DNA from: Dyella terrae
GTDB taxonomy: Bacteria; Pseudomonadota; Gammaproteobacteria; Xanthomonadales; Rhodanobacteraceae
Reading direction: 5' to 3'
NCBI RefSeq assembly: GCF_004322705.1
Contig: NZ_SIZZ01000002.1
Span: forward strand, 992,001 to 1,056,000
DNA length: 64,000 bases
Notes under the pieces: generated by a model
What the model was told of the DNA's origin: nothing
Database searches by the model: none
The model's input: the letters and a program-made list of their open reading frames with translations, nothing else
Made by a program: the position numbers and the translations under genes
Shown here: piece after piece, positions 27,720 through 39,053 of the stretch
How positions within the stretch are numbered: position 1 is the first letter of the stretch
Layout: the number at the start of each line of letters is the position of its first letter

Positions 27720-28298
27720 ATGAGTGGTTTCAGTCTTAGTAGCGAACCCTTCACCCTGGAGCGGGACTGCGAGGCCGTGATGGTCCCGCAGGGCGAGACC
27801 GTGACCCTGCCTGCCGGGCAGATCGGTTACATCACCCAGGCGCTGGGCGGCAGCTTCACCGTGTATGTGGAAGGCAACCTCTTCCGCATCGCGGGCAATG
27901 ACGCCGATGCGCTGGGCAAGGAGCCCCCGCCGCCGATCGAACTCCCCGCCGACGCCACCGACGCCGACGTCGAAAAGCTCGTTTGGTCGCAGCTGCGCAC
28001 CGTGTTCGATCCGGAGATTCCGGTCAACGTGGTGGAGCTGGGCCTGGTCTATGACGTAAGCCTTGAAAAGGCCGCACCCGACGGCAGCGACAGCGACGAA
28101 GGCGCTCGCAAGGTCTATGTGAAGATGACCCTGACCGCGCCGGGCTGTGGCATGGGTGACATCCTGGTCGACGATGTGCGCACCAAGCTCGAACTCATCC
28201 CGACGATCATCGATGCCGACGTCGACCTGGTGTTCGATCCGCCGTGGAACCATTCCATGATGTCGGATATCGCCAAGCTCGAAACCGGCATGCTTTGA
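27720..28298 (+). CDS. sufT: Iron-sulfur cluster assembly protein SufT
   Basis: 192 residues. The N-terminal 70 residues are the SufT-specific extension (ERDCEAVMVPQGETVTLPAG, ITQALGGSFTVYV); the rest is a MIP18/DUF59 domain with VFDPEIPVNVVELGLVYDV and the LTAPGCGMGDILVDDV Cys motif, ending DLVFDPPWNHSMM. SufT assists Fe-S cluster maturation in the cytoplasm. It is monocistronic with a strong terminator and is not next to a suf operon here. Confidence 0.93.
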   Translation: MSGFSLSSEPFTLERDCEAVMVPQGETVTLPAGQIGYITQALGGSFTVYVEGNLFRIAGNDADALGKEPPPPIELPADATDADVEKLVWSQLRTVFDPEIPVNVVELGLVYDVSLEKAAPDGSDSDEGARKVYVKMTLTAPGCGMGDILVDDVRTKLELIPTIIDADVDLVFDPPWNHSMMSDIAKLETGML

Positions 28299-28321
28299 CG
28301 GCAACGCAAGGTTGATGAAAA

Positions 28322-28350
28322 GAAAGGCGCCCCATGGCGCCTTTCTTTTT
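28322..28350 (+). terminator. Intrinsic terminator of sufT
   Basis: GAAAGGCGCC, loop CCAT, GGCGCCTTTC: perfect 10-bp stem followed by TTTTT, 23 bases past the stop. Confidence 0.92.
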
Positions 28351-28953
28351 GTCCGTGTGATGACGATTTGCGCGGGATCATTTAGCGCGCATTTATTTGA
28401 ATCGATCAGGCTCGCCGATGGCCAGTCATCGAAATGGACGTCCATTCGCAGAATATCGCCTTTGAATATTGCGGCGAGAGTGTGACCTGCAGCGCACCTG
28501 CATTCAGGGAAATCGTTGCCATGCCTTGCGTGTCGTTGGGGACGTGATTCGAAATTCGGTTCGAATCGTTCGGGCCGTGCCACCTTTCAGTCGACTTAAG
28601 CGGGCGAAAGGACTCACGCAGGTTGCTGCGTGCCATGGCGTGGTTATCCGGTGAAATCCGCGCCGTTCTTTCGATTCGATGCCCGCATTTGTTCGATGTG
28701 ACAACGGCATTGACGCTGGTGCAGCGACGCTCGTAGCGTTGCGCGGTCCGTCAACTTACGGACCCATGTCAGGCGATACGCAAGGGCGGTGCACATCGCA
28801 GCGAGTCGAATCTCCATTCGGGGGGCGCTGCGTGTAAGTCGCAGGCAAGTCTTCTTCTCGATCCCTCGTCACGTTTCACAAACCGAAACCCGGCATCGGC
28901 GGCAAGCGTGGCCGCAGGGGACAACTCATCCTCAAGAAAGTCAGGAGCACCCA
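28351..28953. other. 600-base intergenic region upstream of first S53 protease
   Basis: No supported gene. It holds a candidate promoter at 28710-28738 and a long untranslated leader of about 210 bases before the protease start. Open frames on both strands lack ribosome sites. Confidence 0.6.
28710..28738 (+). promoter_or_regulatory. Candidate promoter of first S53 protease
   Basis: TTGACG, 17 bases, GTAGCG (within CGTAGCGT). The same two boxes with the same spacing occur upstream of the second protease at 31290-31318. The -35 is near-consensus; the -10 is poor for sigma-70, so another factor may be involved. Confidence 0.5.
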
Positions 28954-30879
28954 ATGACCAACCGTCAGCAGCTTCGGGGTACGCGTGTTCTTCGCAAAGC
29001 CATCCTGCCCGCCGCGCTTTCGCTCGCGGCACTTTCCTTCCAGGCGCACGCCGCGCAGTCGTGGGTAACGACGCGTACCGACGCCGCACTGATCAAAACG
29101 GTCGCACCGGCCACGGCCACCAGCGCATCGACGCTTTCCTCCGCCGGCGGTGGGCAGGTCTGGGCGCTGAACATGCATGACACGCCGGCCCTCGAGAGCA
29201 CCCTTGTCACGCCGCTTGAGGCAAGCAAGTCCGTCCACGTCGTCCTCAGCCTGCGTCTCAAAAACGAGGGCCAGCTGCAGCAGTTCCTGCACGACGTGGC
29301 GACGCCGGGCAATGCGGACTTCCAGCACTTCCTCACCCCGGATCAGTTTAAGAGTCGCTTCGCACCGACGGACGCCGAGGTCCAGAAGGTCGTCGCGCAT
29401 CTTCAGCAGGCGGGTTTCACCCACGTCGAGGTGGCGCCGAACAACCTGTTGGTATCGGCCGACGGCAATGCGCTGAATGTCGGGGCGGCCTTCAACGCCA
29501 CGATGAAGACCTTCCAGTATCGCGGTCGCCAGCATTTCGCCAATGACGTACCGGCGATGGTGCCGCAGGAGCTAGGTGGCATCGTGGGTTCCGTGCTGGG
29601 TCTGCAGGACGTGGTCGTGCCACACACCATGAGTCATATCGGTCCGCGCGTGGATACGAAGACGCAGCCGCAAGCCACCGCTTCGCAGGTTGCGCACAAA
29701 CCCACCGACTTCCCGACCATCTACGACGTCGGAACGACGCCAACCGCGTCAGGCACAAAGGTGGGCATCATCACCTGGGGCGACATGACCCAGACCATTG
29801 CCGATCTCAAGACCATGACCACGGCCGATGGCCTGGCGACGGTCAATACGCTGGTGGTGAAGACCGGTAGCAGTGCCTACGCCGACGATCCCAATGGCGA
29901 CGGCGAGTGGAACCTCGACAGCCAGACCATCACCGGCACCTCCGGTGGCACTTCGCAGCTGATCTTCTATACCGCGCCCAATTGCGACTCGAGCGACAGC
30001 TGCCTGACGGATGCCGCGATCACCGCGTCGTATAACCGCGCTGTTACGGACAATGTCGCCAAGGTGATCAACGTATCGCTGGGCGAAGACGAAAGCGCAG
30101 CGCACAGCTCTGGCACGCAGGCGGCGGACGATGCCATCTTCGCGCAGGCGGCGGCACAGGGGCAGACGTTCTCCATCGCCTCGGGCGATGCTGGCGTGTA
30201 CCAGTGGTCGTCCGATCCGCTGGAGGGTGCGCCCGGCTACGTAGAGAATTCGCGGGGTACGGTGAAGATCACGCTCACGCATTATTCCGTGAGCGAGCCG
30301 GCGACGTCGCCCAATGTCGTGGCCGTAGGTGGCACTACCTTGAGCACCTCGGGTACTGTCTGGTCGGGCGAGACGGTGTGGAACGAGGGACTCGCTACCA
30401 TCGACCCGGGTTACGACAGCAACAAGCGACTGTGGGCCACCGGTGGTGGCGTGAGCTTGTATGAAACCGCGCCTGCATGGCAGACGGCCGCCCTGGGTTC
30501 AAGCATCACCAAGCGCGTGCTTCCTGACGTCGCATTCGATGCGGCACAGTCCACTGGCGCCATCATCTATATCGATGGCGTGCAGTACCAGATTGGCGGT
30601 ACCAGCCTGGCCTCGCCCATCTTCGTGGGCTTCTGGTCGCGCATCGAATCAGCCCACGCCAATGCGTATGGGCTGCCGACCAACAACATGTACACCAACT
30701 TCAAGGCACATGGCACGACGGCGCTGCACGACATCACGTCCGGTTACAACGGCATCGTCAGCGGCGGCAAGACGTACGGCTACTCGGCGGCGACGGGCTG
30801 GGACTACACCACGGGCTGGGGCAGCTTTGACGTGAGCGCGTTCAACACGTTTGTGGGGACGTACTTCAGTACGCCGTAG
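28954..30879 (+). CDS. Secreted S53 family peptidase (sedolisin/xanthomonalisin-like, 641 aa)
   Basis: The ATG at 28954 gives a signal peptide (LPAALSLAALSFQAHA), then an activation domain (Pro-kumamolisin type: FLTPDQFKSRFAPTDAEVQK) and the S53 catalytic domain. The catalytic Glu and Asp are E318 and D322 in GEWNLDSQ, and the nucleophile is S551 in GGTSLASP; GWDYTTGWGSFD near the end is the usual calcium-site region. These enzymes are acid-active serine-carboxyl endopeptidases secreted to digest external protein. GGAG lies seven bases before the start. The paralogue at 31569 follows in the same orientation. It lacks any C-terminal accessory domain. Confidence 0.93.
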   Translation: MTNRQQLRGTRVLRKAILPAALSLAALSFQAHAAQSWVTTRTDAALIKTVAPATATSASTLSSAGGGQVWALNMHDTPALESTLVTPLEASKSVHVVLSLRLKNEGQLQQFLHDVATPGNADFQHFLTPDQFKSRFAPTDAEVQKVVAHLQQAGFTHVEVAPNNLLVSADGNALNVGAAFNATMKTFQYRGRQHFANDVPAMVPQELGGIVGSVLGLQDVVVPHTMSHIGPRVDTKTQPQATASQVAHKPTDFPTIYDVGTTPTASGTKVGIITWGDMTQTIADLKTMTTADGLATVNTLVVKTGSSAYADDPNGDGEWNLDSQTITGTSGGTSQLIFYTAPNCDSSDSCLTDAAITASYNRAVTDNVAKVINVSLGEDESAAHSSGTQAADDAIFAQAAAQGQTFSIASGDAGVYQWSSDPLEGAPGYVENSRGTVKITLTHYSVSEPATSPNVVAVGGTTLSTSGTVWSGETVWNEGLATIDPGYDSNKRLWATGGGVSLYETAPAWQTAALGSSITKRVLPDVAFDAAQSTGAIIYIDGVQYQIGGTSLASPIFVGFWSRIESAHANAYGLPTNNMYTNFKAHGTTALHDITSGYNGIVSGGKTYGYSAATGWDYTTGWGSFDVSAFNTFVGTYFSTP

Positions 30880-30915
30880 GCCGATGGGTGAGTGGTGAAT
30901 AGTTAATGGTGAATG

Positions 30916-30948
30916 GGAAAAGCAGGGGCCCGGCGCTCCTGCTTTTCC
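30916..30948 (+). terminator. Intrinsic terminator of first S53 protease
   Basis: GGAAAAGCAGG and CCTGCTTTTCC form a perfect 11-bp stem around an 11-base GC-rich loop, 36 bases after the stop; pyrimidines follow. The U-rich part lies within the stem, so strength is moderate. Confidence 0.65.
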
Positions 30949-30964
30949 GCTCTTTCCATGGACC

Positions 30965-31013
30965 ATTTACAGCGAGCGTCCGCGAGCGGATTCACAGGCG
31001 CGCAGCGCCCGCC
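30965..31013. repeat. Two TTYACAG-led GC hairpin units
   Basis: Unit 1 at 30965-30989 (ATTTACAGCGAGCG...), unit 2 at 30990-31013 (ATTCACAGGCGCGCAGCGCC...). The same family occurs around rplY and ychF (53399-53420, 54856-54902, 54954-55046). Confidence 0.65.
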
Positions 31014-31158
31014 GCCCTTTGAATCGTGCCAAAAGTGCTTGCTAGAAGCCGCTTCTTCAGTTCGCATTTATCAACGCCAACGGGCGCGCAAACTTTCGTT
31101 CAGTTTGAAACGCAAGAAAACATGGCGACGAATTGATCACTGCGTTTTTCCTTCACGC

Positions 31159-31172
31159 GCATCACGTGATGC
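31159..31172. promoter_or_regulatory. Perfect 14-bp palindrome, candidate operator
   Basis: GCATCACGTGATGC is a perfect palindrome 118 bases before the candidate -35 of the second protease. No loop is possible, so a dimeric DNA-binding protein site is more likely than an RNA hairpin. Confidence 0.45.
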
Positions 31173-31193
31173 AGTTCGAATATGGATCGTGCA

Positions 31194-31209
31194 TTTCACG
31201 CGCGTGAAA
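31194..31209. promoter_or_regulatory. Perfect 16-bp palindrome, candidate operator
   Basis: TTTCACGCGCGTGAAA is a perfect palindrome 35 bases (centre to centre) from the 14-bp palindrome, in the second protease's upstream region. The regulator is unknown. Confidence 0.5.
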
Positions 31210-31289
31210 CCAGGCGTCACGCGTGTCGACAATTTCTTGCGACAAGCGCTTGCGATCCATGGCGCCATTTTCAGGGCTTTTCGTACGCA

Positions 31290-31318
31290 TTGACGCGTGT
31301 CGGTGACGGCACGTAGCG
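31290..31318 (+). promoter_or_regulatory. Candidate promoter of second S53 protease
   Basis: TTGACG, 17 bases, GTAGCG, identical in boxes and spacing to the site at 28710-28738; the bases just outside also match (TTGACGC and CGTAGCGT). A leader of about 245 bases would precede the start codon. Confidence 0.5.
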
Positions 31319-31568
31319 TCAATCCATTCGTCAATGGGGAGGTTGACGGATGGTTCGTTGAGGTGTGCATCGCCCATTCGCATCGCCACCTTCGATCAAC
31401 GTCTCACGCGACCAGTCACGGAGTGACCAGGGGGAATCGCGGCGCGGGCGTGCAACGAATCGCATCAGTGCAATCCAATACAGGCGCCGTGCCGTGCACG
31501 GCCATTCTCATGGGGCCACGCGGCCGCATAGGGCCCGTTTGTCCCCGATAAAGACCGGGAGTTATGGA

Positions 31569-34385
31569 ATGACCAGTCGTAAACATCTGTGGGGAGTGAC
31601 CAGGGGAACACGCAAAGCCTTGCTGCCCCTGGCGGTATCGATGGCCATGATGGCCGGCACGTCGCACGCGGCGGACAGCTGGGTGAACACACACACCCAT
31701 GCTGCCATGCAGAAGACCGCGGCACCTGCCTCGACGTCCACCGTTTCAACGATGTCCGCCAGTGCAGCCAAGCCAGGCTGGACGCTGACCATGCGCGGCA
31801 ATCCCACCGTGGACGACGCGCTGGTGACGCCGCTTGAGGAGAGTCGCGCGCTGCACGTTGCCGTGAGCCTGAAGCTTCGCAACCAGGATCAGTTGCAGCA
31901 GTTCCTGCATGACCTGGCGACGCCCGGCACGGCCAGCTATGGCCAGTTCCTGACGCCGGCGCAGTTCAAGGCGAAGTACTCGCCGACCGATCAGCAAGTG
32001 CAGGCCGTCATCGCGCATCTGCAAAGTGCGGGCTTCACCAACATCACGGTGTCGCCCAACCATCTGCTGATCGAGGCCGATGGCCACGCCAGCAATGTGC
32101 AGGCGGGCTTTCGCGCCACCATGAAACAGTTCCAGTTCCGCGGCCGCCAACGCATCGCCAACGATGCCGAAGTGCTGGTGCCGGCGTCCCTGGGCGACAC
32201 GGTCAACGCCGTGCTCGGCCTGCAGGACGTGAGCGTGAAGCACACGATGTATCACTTCATCAAGCCCAGCACGCAGTCGGAGCTGAAGGCCTCCGCTCCC
32301 GTGTCGACGAATGCCACGGCAGCGGCCGGAACCATCACCAGCCACAATCCGACGCAGTTCGCGGCGATCTACAACGCCGGCAGCACGCCGACGGCGTCGA
32401 ACACCACGGTGGGCATCATCACCTGGGGTAGCACCACGCAAACGGTGACCGACCTCAACACGTTCACGTCGAACGCAGGCTTGCCGACCGTCACCACGCA
32501 GACCGTGAAAGTCGGTACGGCCACGCTGTGGGACGATGCGGACGCCGACGGCGAATGGGACCTCGACAGCCAGACCATCGTCGGCACGTCCGGTGGCGTG
32601 CAGAAGCTGATCTTCTACACTGCCGCCAACGGCACCAACGACGCGAGCCTGACCGATGCCGGCATTACCGCGGCGTACAACAAGGCCGTGACGGACAACG
32701 TCGCCAAGGTGATCAACGTTTCGCTTGGTGAAGACGAAACGGCCGCGCACAATTCGGGCACGCAGTCGTCCGACGACACCGTGTTCCAGCAGGCCGTGGC
32801 GCAAGGCCAGACCTTCTCGATTTCCTCGGGCGACGAAGGTGTATACGAGGCGCAGCAAGGCGTGCTGACCAACACATCCGGTACGGTCACTGCCAATCTC
32901 AGCGCCTACTCGGTCAGCGAGCCGGCCTCGTCGCCGTACGTCGTTGCCGTTGGTGGCACCACGCTGAGCACGACCAGTGGCACGACCTGGGCCGGTGAAA
33001 CGGTGTGGAACGAAGGCCTTGCCTACGTCAGTTCAACCGACCGGCGCCAGCGCCTGTGGGCCACGGGTGGCGGCGTCAGCTCGTTCGAAACCGCGCCTAC
33101 CTGGCAGACCACGGCGCTGGGTAGCTCCATCACCCATCGCGTGCTGCCGGACGTGGCGTTCGATGCGGCGCAGTCCAGCGGCGCGCAGATCGTCTACCAG
33201 GGCAGCCTCGCGCAGATCGGCGGCACCAGCCTGGCCTCGCCGATCTTCGTCGGCGTGTGGGCTCGCCTGCAATCAGCCAACGGCAACGCACTGCCGTTCC
33301 CCACGTCGAAAATGTATGCCGACTTCCCGAACCATCCCGAGTTGCTGCATGACGTCTCGTCGGGCAACAACGGATACAACGGCTATGGCTATAACGCCGC
33401 GGCGGGCTGGGACTACACGACGGGCTTCGGCAGCATCAACATCTCGGCGTTGAACACCTTTGCCGCGGCAAACTGGGTCTCGGGCGGTGGCACCACCGGG
33501 CCGACGGCGAACTTCACCGATACGGTCAGCGGCCTCACGGTGAACTTCACCGACAGCTCTACGGACACGGGAGGAACCATCAGTTCGCGCTCGTGGAACT
33601 TCGGCGATGGCAGCACGTCGACGGCAACGAACCCGAGTCATACCTACACGGCGGCGGGCACCTATACCGTTACGCTGACGGTTACCGACAGCAACAGCAA
33701 GACCAGCACCAAGACGCAGTCGGTGACCGTGACCAGTTCCGGCGGTGGCGGCAACGTCCTGCAGAATGGCGTGGCGCTTACCGGGCAGTCGGCCGCCACC
33801 GGTGGCCAGTTGAGCTACACGGTGCCGGTGCCGGCAGGGGCAAGCAACCTGGTGATCTCCATCTCCGGTGGCACGGGTGATGCCGACCTTTACACCAAGT
33901 TTGGCGCCGCGCCGACGCTCAGCAGCTACGACTGCCGTCCATACGTCAGTGGCAATACGGAGAGCTGCACGGTCGCCAGTCCGCAGGCAGGCACGTATTA
34001 CGTGATGCTCAATGCGTACGCGGCGTTCTCGGGCGTCAGCATCAAGGCGACCTGGTCGACCGGTGGCAGCGGTGGCGGCAACGTCCTGCAGAACAACGTA
34101 CCGGTGACGGGCCTGTCCGGCAGTGCGGGTACCAAGCTCAACTACACCGTGACGGTTCCGGCGGGTGTCAGTTCGCTCACGATTGCCACGTCCGGTGGCA
34201 CGGGTGATGAAGATCTGTACGTCCGCTTCGGCGCCGCGCCGACCACCAGCACGTACGACTGCCGTCCGTACAAGACCGGCAACAACGAGAGCTGCACGGT
34301 GACATCGCCGAGTGCGGGCACGTACTACATCATGCTCAACGGGTATTCGTCCTTCTCGGGTGTGACGCTGAAGGCGAACTGGTAA
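31569..34385 (+). CDS. Secreted S53 peptidase with PKD and two PPC domains (938 aa)
   Basis: The ATG at 31569 (GGGAG upstream) gives a signal peptide (LLPLAVSMAMMAGTSHA). Then the activation domain (FLTPAQFKAKYSPTDQQVQA) and S53 catalytic domain with E329/D333 in GEWDLDSQ and S554 in GGTSLASP. From about residue 644 a PKD domain (RSWNFGDGSTSTATNPSHTY), then two tandem bacterial pre-peptidase C-terminal domains, each starting GGNVLQN and containing GDxDLYxxFGAAP and DCRPY. PKD and PPC domains assist substrate binding or secretion and are often removed on maturation. Closely related to the upstream protease over the first 640 residues, so a tandem duplication with later domain gain or loss is likely. 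Confidence 0.93.
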   Translation: MTSRKHLWGVTRGTRKALLPLAVSMAMMAGTSHAADSWVNTHTHAAMQKTAAPASTSTVSTMSASAAKPGWTLTMRGNPTVDDALVTPLEESRALHVAVSLKLRNQDQLQQFLHDLATPGTASYGQFLTPAQFKAKYSPTDQQVQAVIAHLQSAGFTNITVSPNHLLIEADGHASNVQAGFRATMKQFQFRGRQRIANDAEVLVPASLGDTVNAVLGLQDVSVKHTMYHFIKPSTQSELKASAPVSTNATAAAGTITSHNPTQFAAIYNAGSTPTASNTTVGIITWGSTTQTVTDLNTFTSNAGLPTVTTQTVKVGTATLWDDADADGEWDLDSQTIVGTSGGVQKLIFYTAANGTNDASLTDAGITAAYNKAVTDNVAKVINVSLGEDETAAHNSGTQSSDDTVFQQAVAQGQTFSISSGDEGVYEAQQGVLTNTSGTVTANLSAYSVSEPASSPYVVAVGGTTLSTTSGTTWAGETVWNEGLAYVSSTDRRQRLWATGGGVSSFETAPTWQTTALGSSITHRVLPDVAFDAAQSSGAQIVYQGSLAQIGGTSLASPIFVGVWARLQSANGNALPFPTSKMYADFPNHPELLHDVSSGNNGYNGYGYNAAAGWDYTTGFGSINISALNTFAAANWVSGGGTTGPTANFTDTVSGLTVNFTDSSTDTGGTISSRSWNFGDGSTSTATNPSHTYTAAGTYTVTLTVTDSNSKTSTKTQSVTVTSSGGGGNVLQNGVALTGQSAATGGQLSYTVPVPAGASNLVISISGGTGDADLYTKFGAAPTLSSYDCRPYVSGNTESCTVASPQAGTYYVMLNAYAAFSGVSIKATWSTGGSGGGNVLQNNVPVTGLSGSAGTKLNYTVTVPAGVSSLTIATSGGTGDEDLYVRFGAAPTTSTYDCRPYKTGNNESCTVTSPSAGTYYIMLNGYSSFSGVTLKANW

Positions 34386-34403
34386 TCATGGTGTGTTGAC
34401 ACG

Positions 34404-34433
34404 AAAAGCCCGGCGTTGGCCGGGCTTTTCTCT
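34404..34433 (+). terminator. Intrinsic terminator of second S53 protease
   Basis: AAAAGCCCGGC, loop GTTG, GCCGGGCTTTT: perfect 11-bp stem followed by CTCTT, 18 bases past the stop. It may also serve the opposing asparaginase gene. Confidence 0.9.
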
Positions 34434-34454
34434 TGCAGTTGCGAGCGGCTTTCT

Positions 34455-34946
34455 TCAGGTCTGGCTTTCTTCGAAGCGATTCGCGTCGCGGTTCTTGCGC
34501 ACCTTCGACGGATCCCACACGCGACCGTTCATCGTGATGTACACGCCATCGGGGAGCGTCTGCACGGCAGCCACGGCGCAGCCGATATTGAACACGGCGT
34601 CCGAGCCCTGGAAGCGCGCCGGATTCAGCGCGCCGGTGAGCACGATGACCTTGCCCTTGATGCTGGCCAGTTCGCGCGCGGTCTCGACCATGGTGTCGGT
34701 GCCGTGGGTGACCAGGACGTAGCGATGCGGCTGCGCTTCGATCGTCGAGCGGATCAGCGCACGGTCCTCGTCGCTGATGTGCAGGCTGTCCTTGCGCAGG
34801 ATCGGGATCACGTCGAACTGGAAGGCCACGCCCAGCTGGCTGAGGATCTCGCCGATCTGCGGCGCACCGATCTTGTAGTCCGACTTGTCGTCGAAGTAGA
34901 TCTTGTCGATGGTGCCGCCGGTGGTGACGATGGTGAGATGCTGCAT
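34455..34946 (-). CDS. Single-domain asparaginase-like protein (163 aa)
   Basis: Only the N-terminal domain of a type I/II asparaginase: the first Thr motif TIVTTGGTIDKIYF and the second VLVTHGTDTMVETA are both present, then VIVLTGALNPARFQGSD. Full enzymes have about 330 residues with a C-terminal domain that helps form the dimeric active site; that domain is absent and no remnant follows. Similar short proteins occur in several bacterial groups, so this is probably a natural form rather than a truncation. Activity on asparagine is uncertain. It has no signal peptide and stands alone. Confidence 0.82.
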   Translation of the reverse strand: MQHLTIVTTGGTIDKIYFDDKSDYKIGAPQIGEILSQLGVAFQFDVIPILRKDSLHISDEDRALIRSTIEAQPHRYVLVTHGTDTMVETARELASIKGKVIVLTGALNPARFQGSDAVFNIGCAVAAVQTLPDGVYITMNGRVWDPSKVRKNRDANRFEESQT

Positions 34947-35011
34947 GGTCGCTGCGCCGTTCGATGGGGATGGGGCATTTTAGAGGGGCGGGGCATCCGG
35001 GGCCATGCCTC

Positions 35012-36652
35012 TCAGATCAGCAGGACGGTATCTCCCGGTTCCACGGCGTCCAGACGGTCCAGACCATGGGCCACGTAACGCCGCAGGGCCGCCCCGGGCC
35101 GGCGATCGCCACGATGCTGCTTGCACCAGGCGGCCTGGCGGGCAAGGAGGGCCGCCGCGGTGCAACGGGCCAGGGTGAAGGCCAGTCCGCGTGCGCCCGA
35201 TTCGAGCTGGTCGCGCTGGCTGCCGTGGGTATCCAGCCACTGGCGGGCCGCTTCCAGCGTGTGCTGGATGGCACTGACCGCGTGCATGTCGTCATTGTCG
35301 GCCAGCCAGGAGGCCACCGAGCCGCGCAGTGCCTGAACGGCATCGGCATTGAGCGCGCGCAGGCTGTCCAGCGACAGCACGTTGGTGGTGCCTTCCCAGA
35401 TGGCATAGACCTGCGCATCGCGCAGCAATTGCGGAAGGCCGGTGTCCTCGATATAGCCGGCGCCACCGAAACACTCCAGGGCCTCGGAGCAGATGCGGAT
35501 CGCCTGTTTGGCAGTCCACAGCTTCGCCAGCGGCGTGAGCAGGCGAAGCAGTGCTGTTTCTTCCGGTGCCGCCTGGCCTTGTTCGACGCGGCCCAACAGA
35601 TGGGCCACCTCAAAGGCGAGGGCGAACGATGCCTCGAACTCGGCCTGCATGCCGGCCAGCGTGTACGCGTGCAGTGGTTGCTCGATCAGATGCTTGCCGA
35701 AGCTCTCGCGACGATGCGCGTAGTCGCGTGCCAGTTGCAGGGCGCGCGCCATGCTGGCCACGGCACAGACGGCATTCCAGGTGCGCGTTACGTTGAGCAT
35801 GGGCGCCACCTGCCGCACGCCATGGCTCAGTTCGCCGACGGGCCAGGCCGGTAGGCCATCGAGATGAATCTCCGCGGTCGGCAGCTCGTGCGTGCCCAGT
35901 TTGTCCTTGAGTCGATCGACGAGCAGCTCCGGCTTGCGCTCCGATCCGTTCATGGTTTCCACGAAAAACAGGGCCAGCGCACCCGGGCCATCGCCAGCGC
36001 CCTCCGGCCGGGCGAGCGCCAGCGCCGCCTCGCCCACGACGGCCGAGCTGAACCATTTGCGGCCATAGAGCCGCCACTGGCCAGCCGCGTCGCGTCGCGC
36101 CACGGTTTCGGTGCGCCCGACGTCCGACCCACCCGCGTTCTCGGTCATCCACTGGCCGCTGAGCCAGAACGTCGACGGGTTGCGACTGAGGAAATGGGGC
36201 AGGGCGCGATCGATCAGCGCCTGGTTGCCTGAGGCCTTGAGTGCCGTCGCCGCGCCGTCGGTCATTGCCAGCGGGCAGCAATAGAACTCGCTGGCGGGGT
36301 GATAGAGGTAGACGCGCGCGAAAGCTTCGAGTCGCGCGGTCGGGTGCGCTTCATGACCCGACGACAGCACGGCATGGCGCGTCGTCATGTGCGGGCCTTC
36401 CTGCCACGCTGGCGTCAGCTCGATGCGATCGACCCGCTTGCCCCAGGCGTCCCACTGCGTAAGCACCGGCTTGCGTCGCGACGTTGCGTTGACGCGATGG
36501 AAGGCCATTTGCGCGTAGTCGCCCAGCGCATCGAGATCGGCGTCGATCGCCGAACGCCGCTCGGAGGCGAGCGCGCGATCGAGCAACGAAAGCAGCAGGC
36601 GGTCATCGCGGTAGGGATGGACCAGTTGCGGGGCGTCTTGCACGAATCCCAT
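35012..36652 (-). CDS. Acyl-CoA dehydrogenase family protein, AidB-like (546 aa)
   Basis: The order is that of AidB: an N-terminal extension (GFVQDAPQLVHPYRDDRLLL), the acyl-CoA dehydrogenase middle domain (SGQWMTENAGGSDVGRTETV, WFSSAVVGEAALALARPEG), and a C-terminal helical domain with RESFGKHLIEQPLHAYTLA and ECFGGAGYIEDTGLPQLLRD, YAIWEGTTNVLSLD. The start at 36652 is chosen where conservation begins. E. coli AidB binds FAD and DNA and protects against alkylation; whether this homologue does so or acts on an acyl-CoA is unclear. It is not in an obvious operon with ada/alkB genes. Confidence 0.88.
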   Translation of the reverse strand: MGFVQDAPQLVHPYRDDRLLLSLLDRALASERRSAIDADLDALGDYAQMAFHRVNATSRRKPVLTQWDAWGKRVDRIELTPAWQEGPHMTTRHAVLSSGHEAHPTARLEAFARVYLYHPASEFYCCPLAMTDGAATALKASGNQALIDRALPHFLSRNPSTFWLSGQWMTENAGGSDVGRTETVARRDAAGQWRLYGRKWFSSAVVGEAALALARPEGAGDGPGALALFFVETMNGSERKPELLVDRLKDKLGTHELPTAEIHLDGLPAWPVGELSHGVRQVAPMLNVTRTWNAVCAVASMARALQLARDYAHRRESFGKHLIEQPLHAYTLAGMQAEFEASFALAFEVAHLLGRVEQGQAAPEETALLRLLTPLAKLWTAKQAIRICSEALECFGGAGYIEDTGLPQLLRDAQVYAIWEGTTNVLSLDSLRALNADAVQALRGSVASWLADNDDMHAVSAIQHTLEAARQWLDTHGSQRDQLESGARGLAFTLARCTAAALLARQAAWCKQHRGDRRPGAALRRYVAHGLDRLDAVEPGDTVLLI

Positions 36653-36699
36653 GGGGCGGCTCCCGTGGTGGATTCGTCGAGTATAGGCGCCCGCCGGCG

Positions 36700-39049
<2,350 letters not shown>

Positions 39050-39053
<4 letters not shown>

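Noticed and set aside
31746-32858. 370-codon minus-strand frame opposite the second protease
   Set aside because: Antisense shadow; the plus-strand S53 protein is complete and unambiguous.
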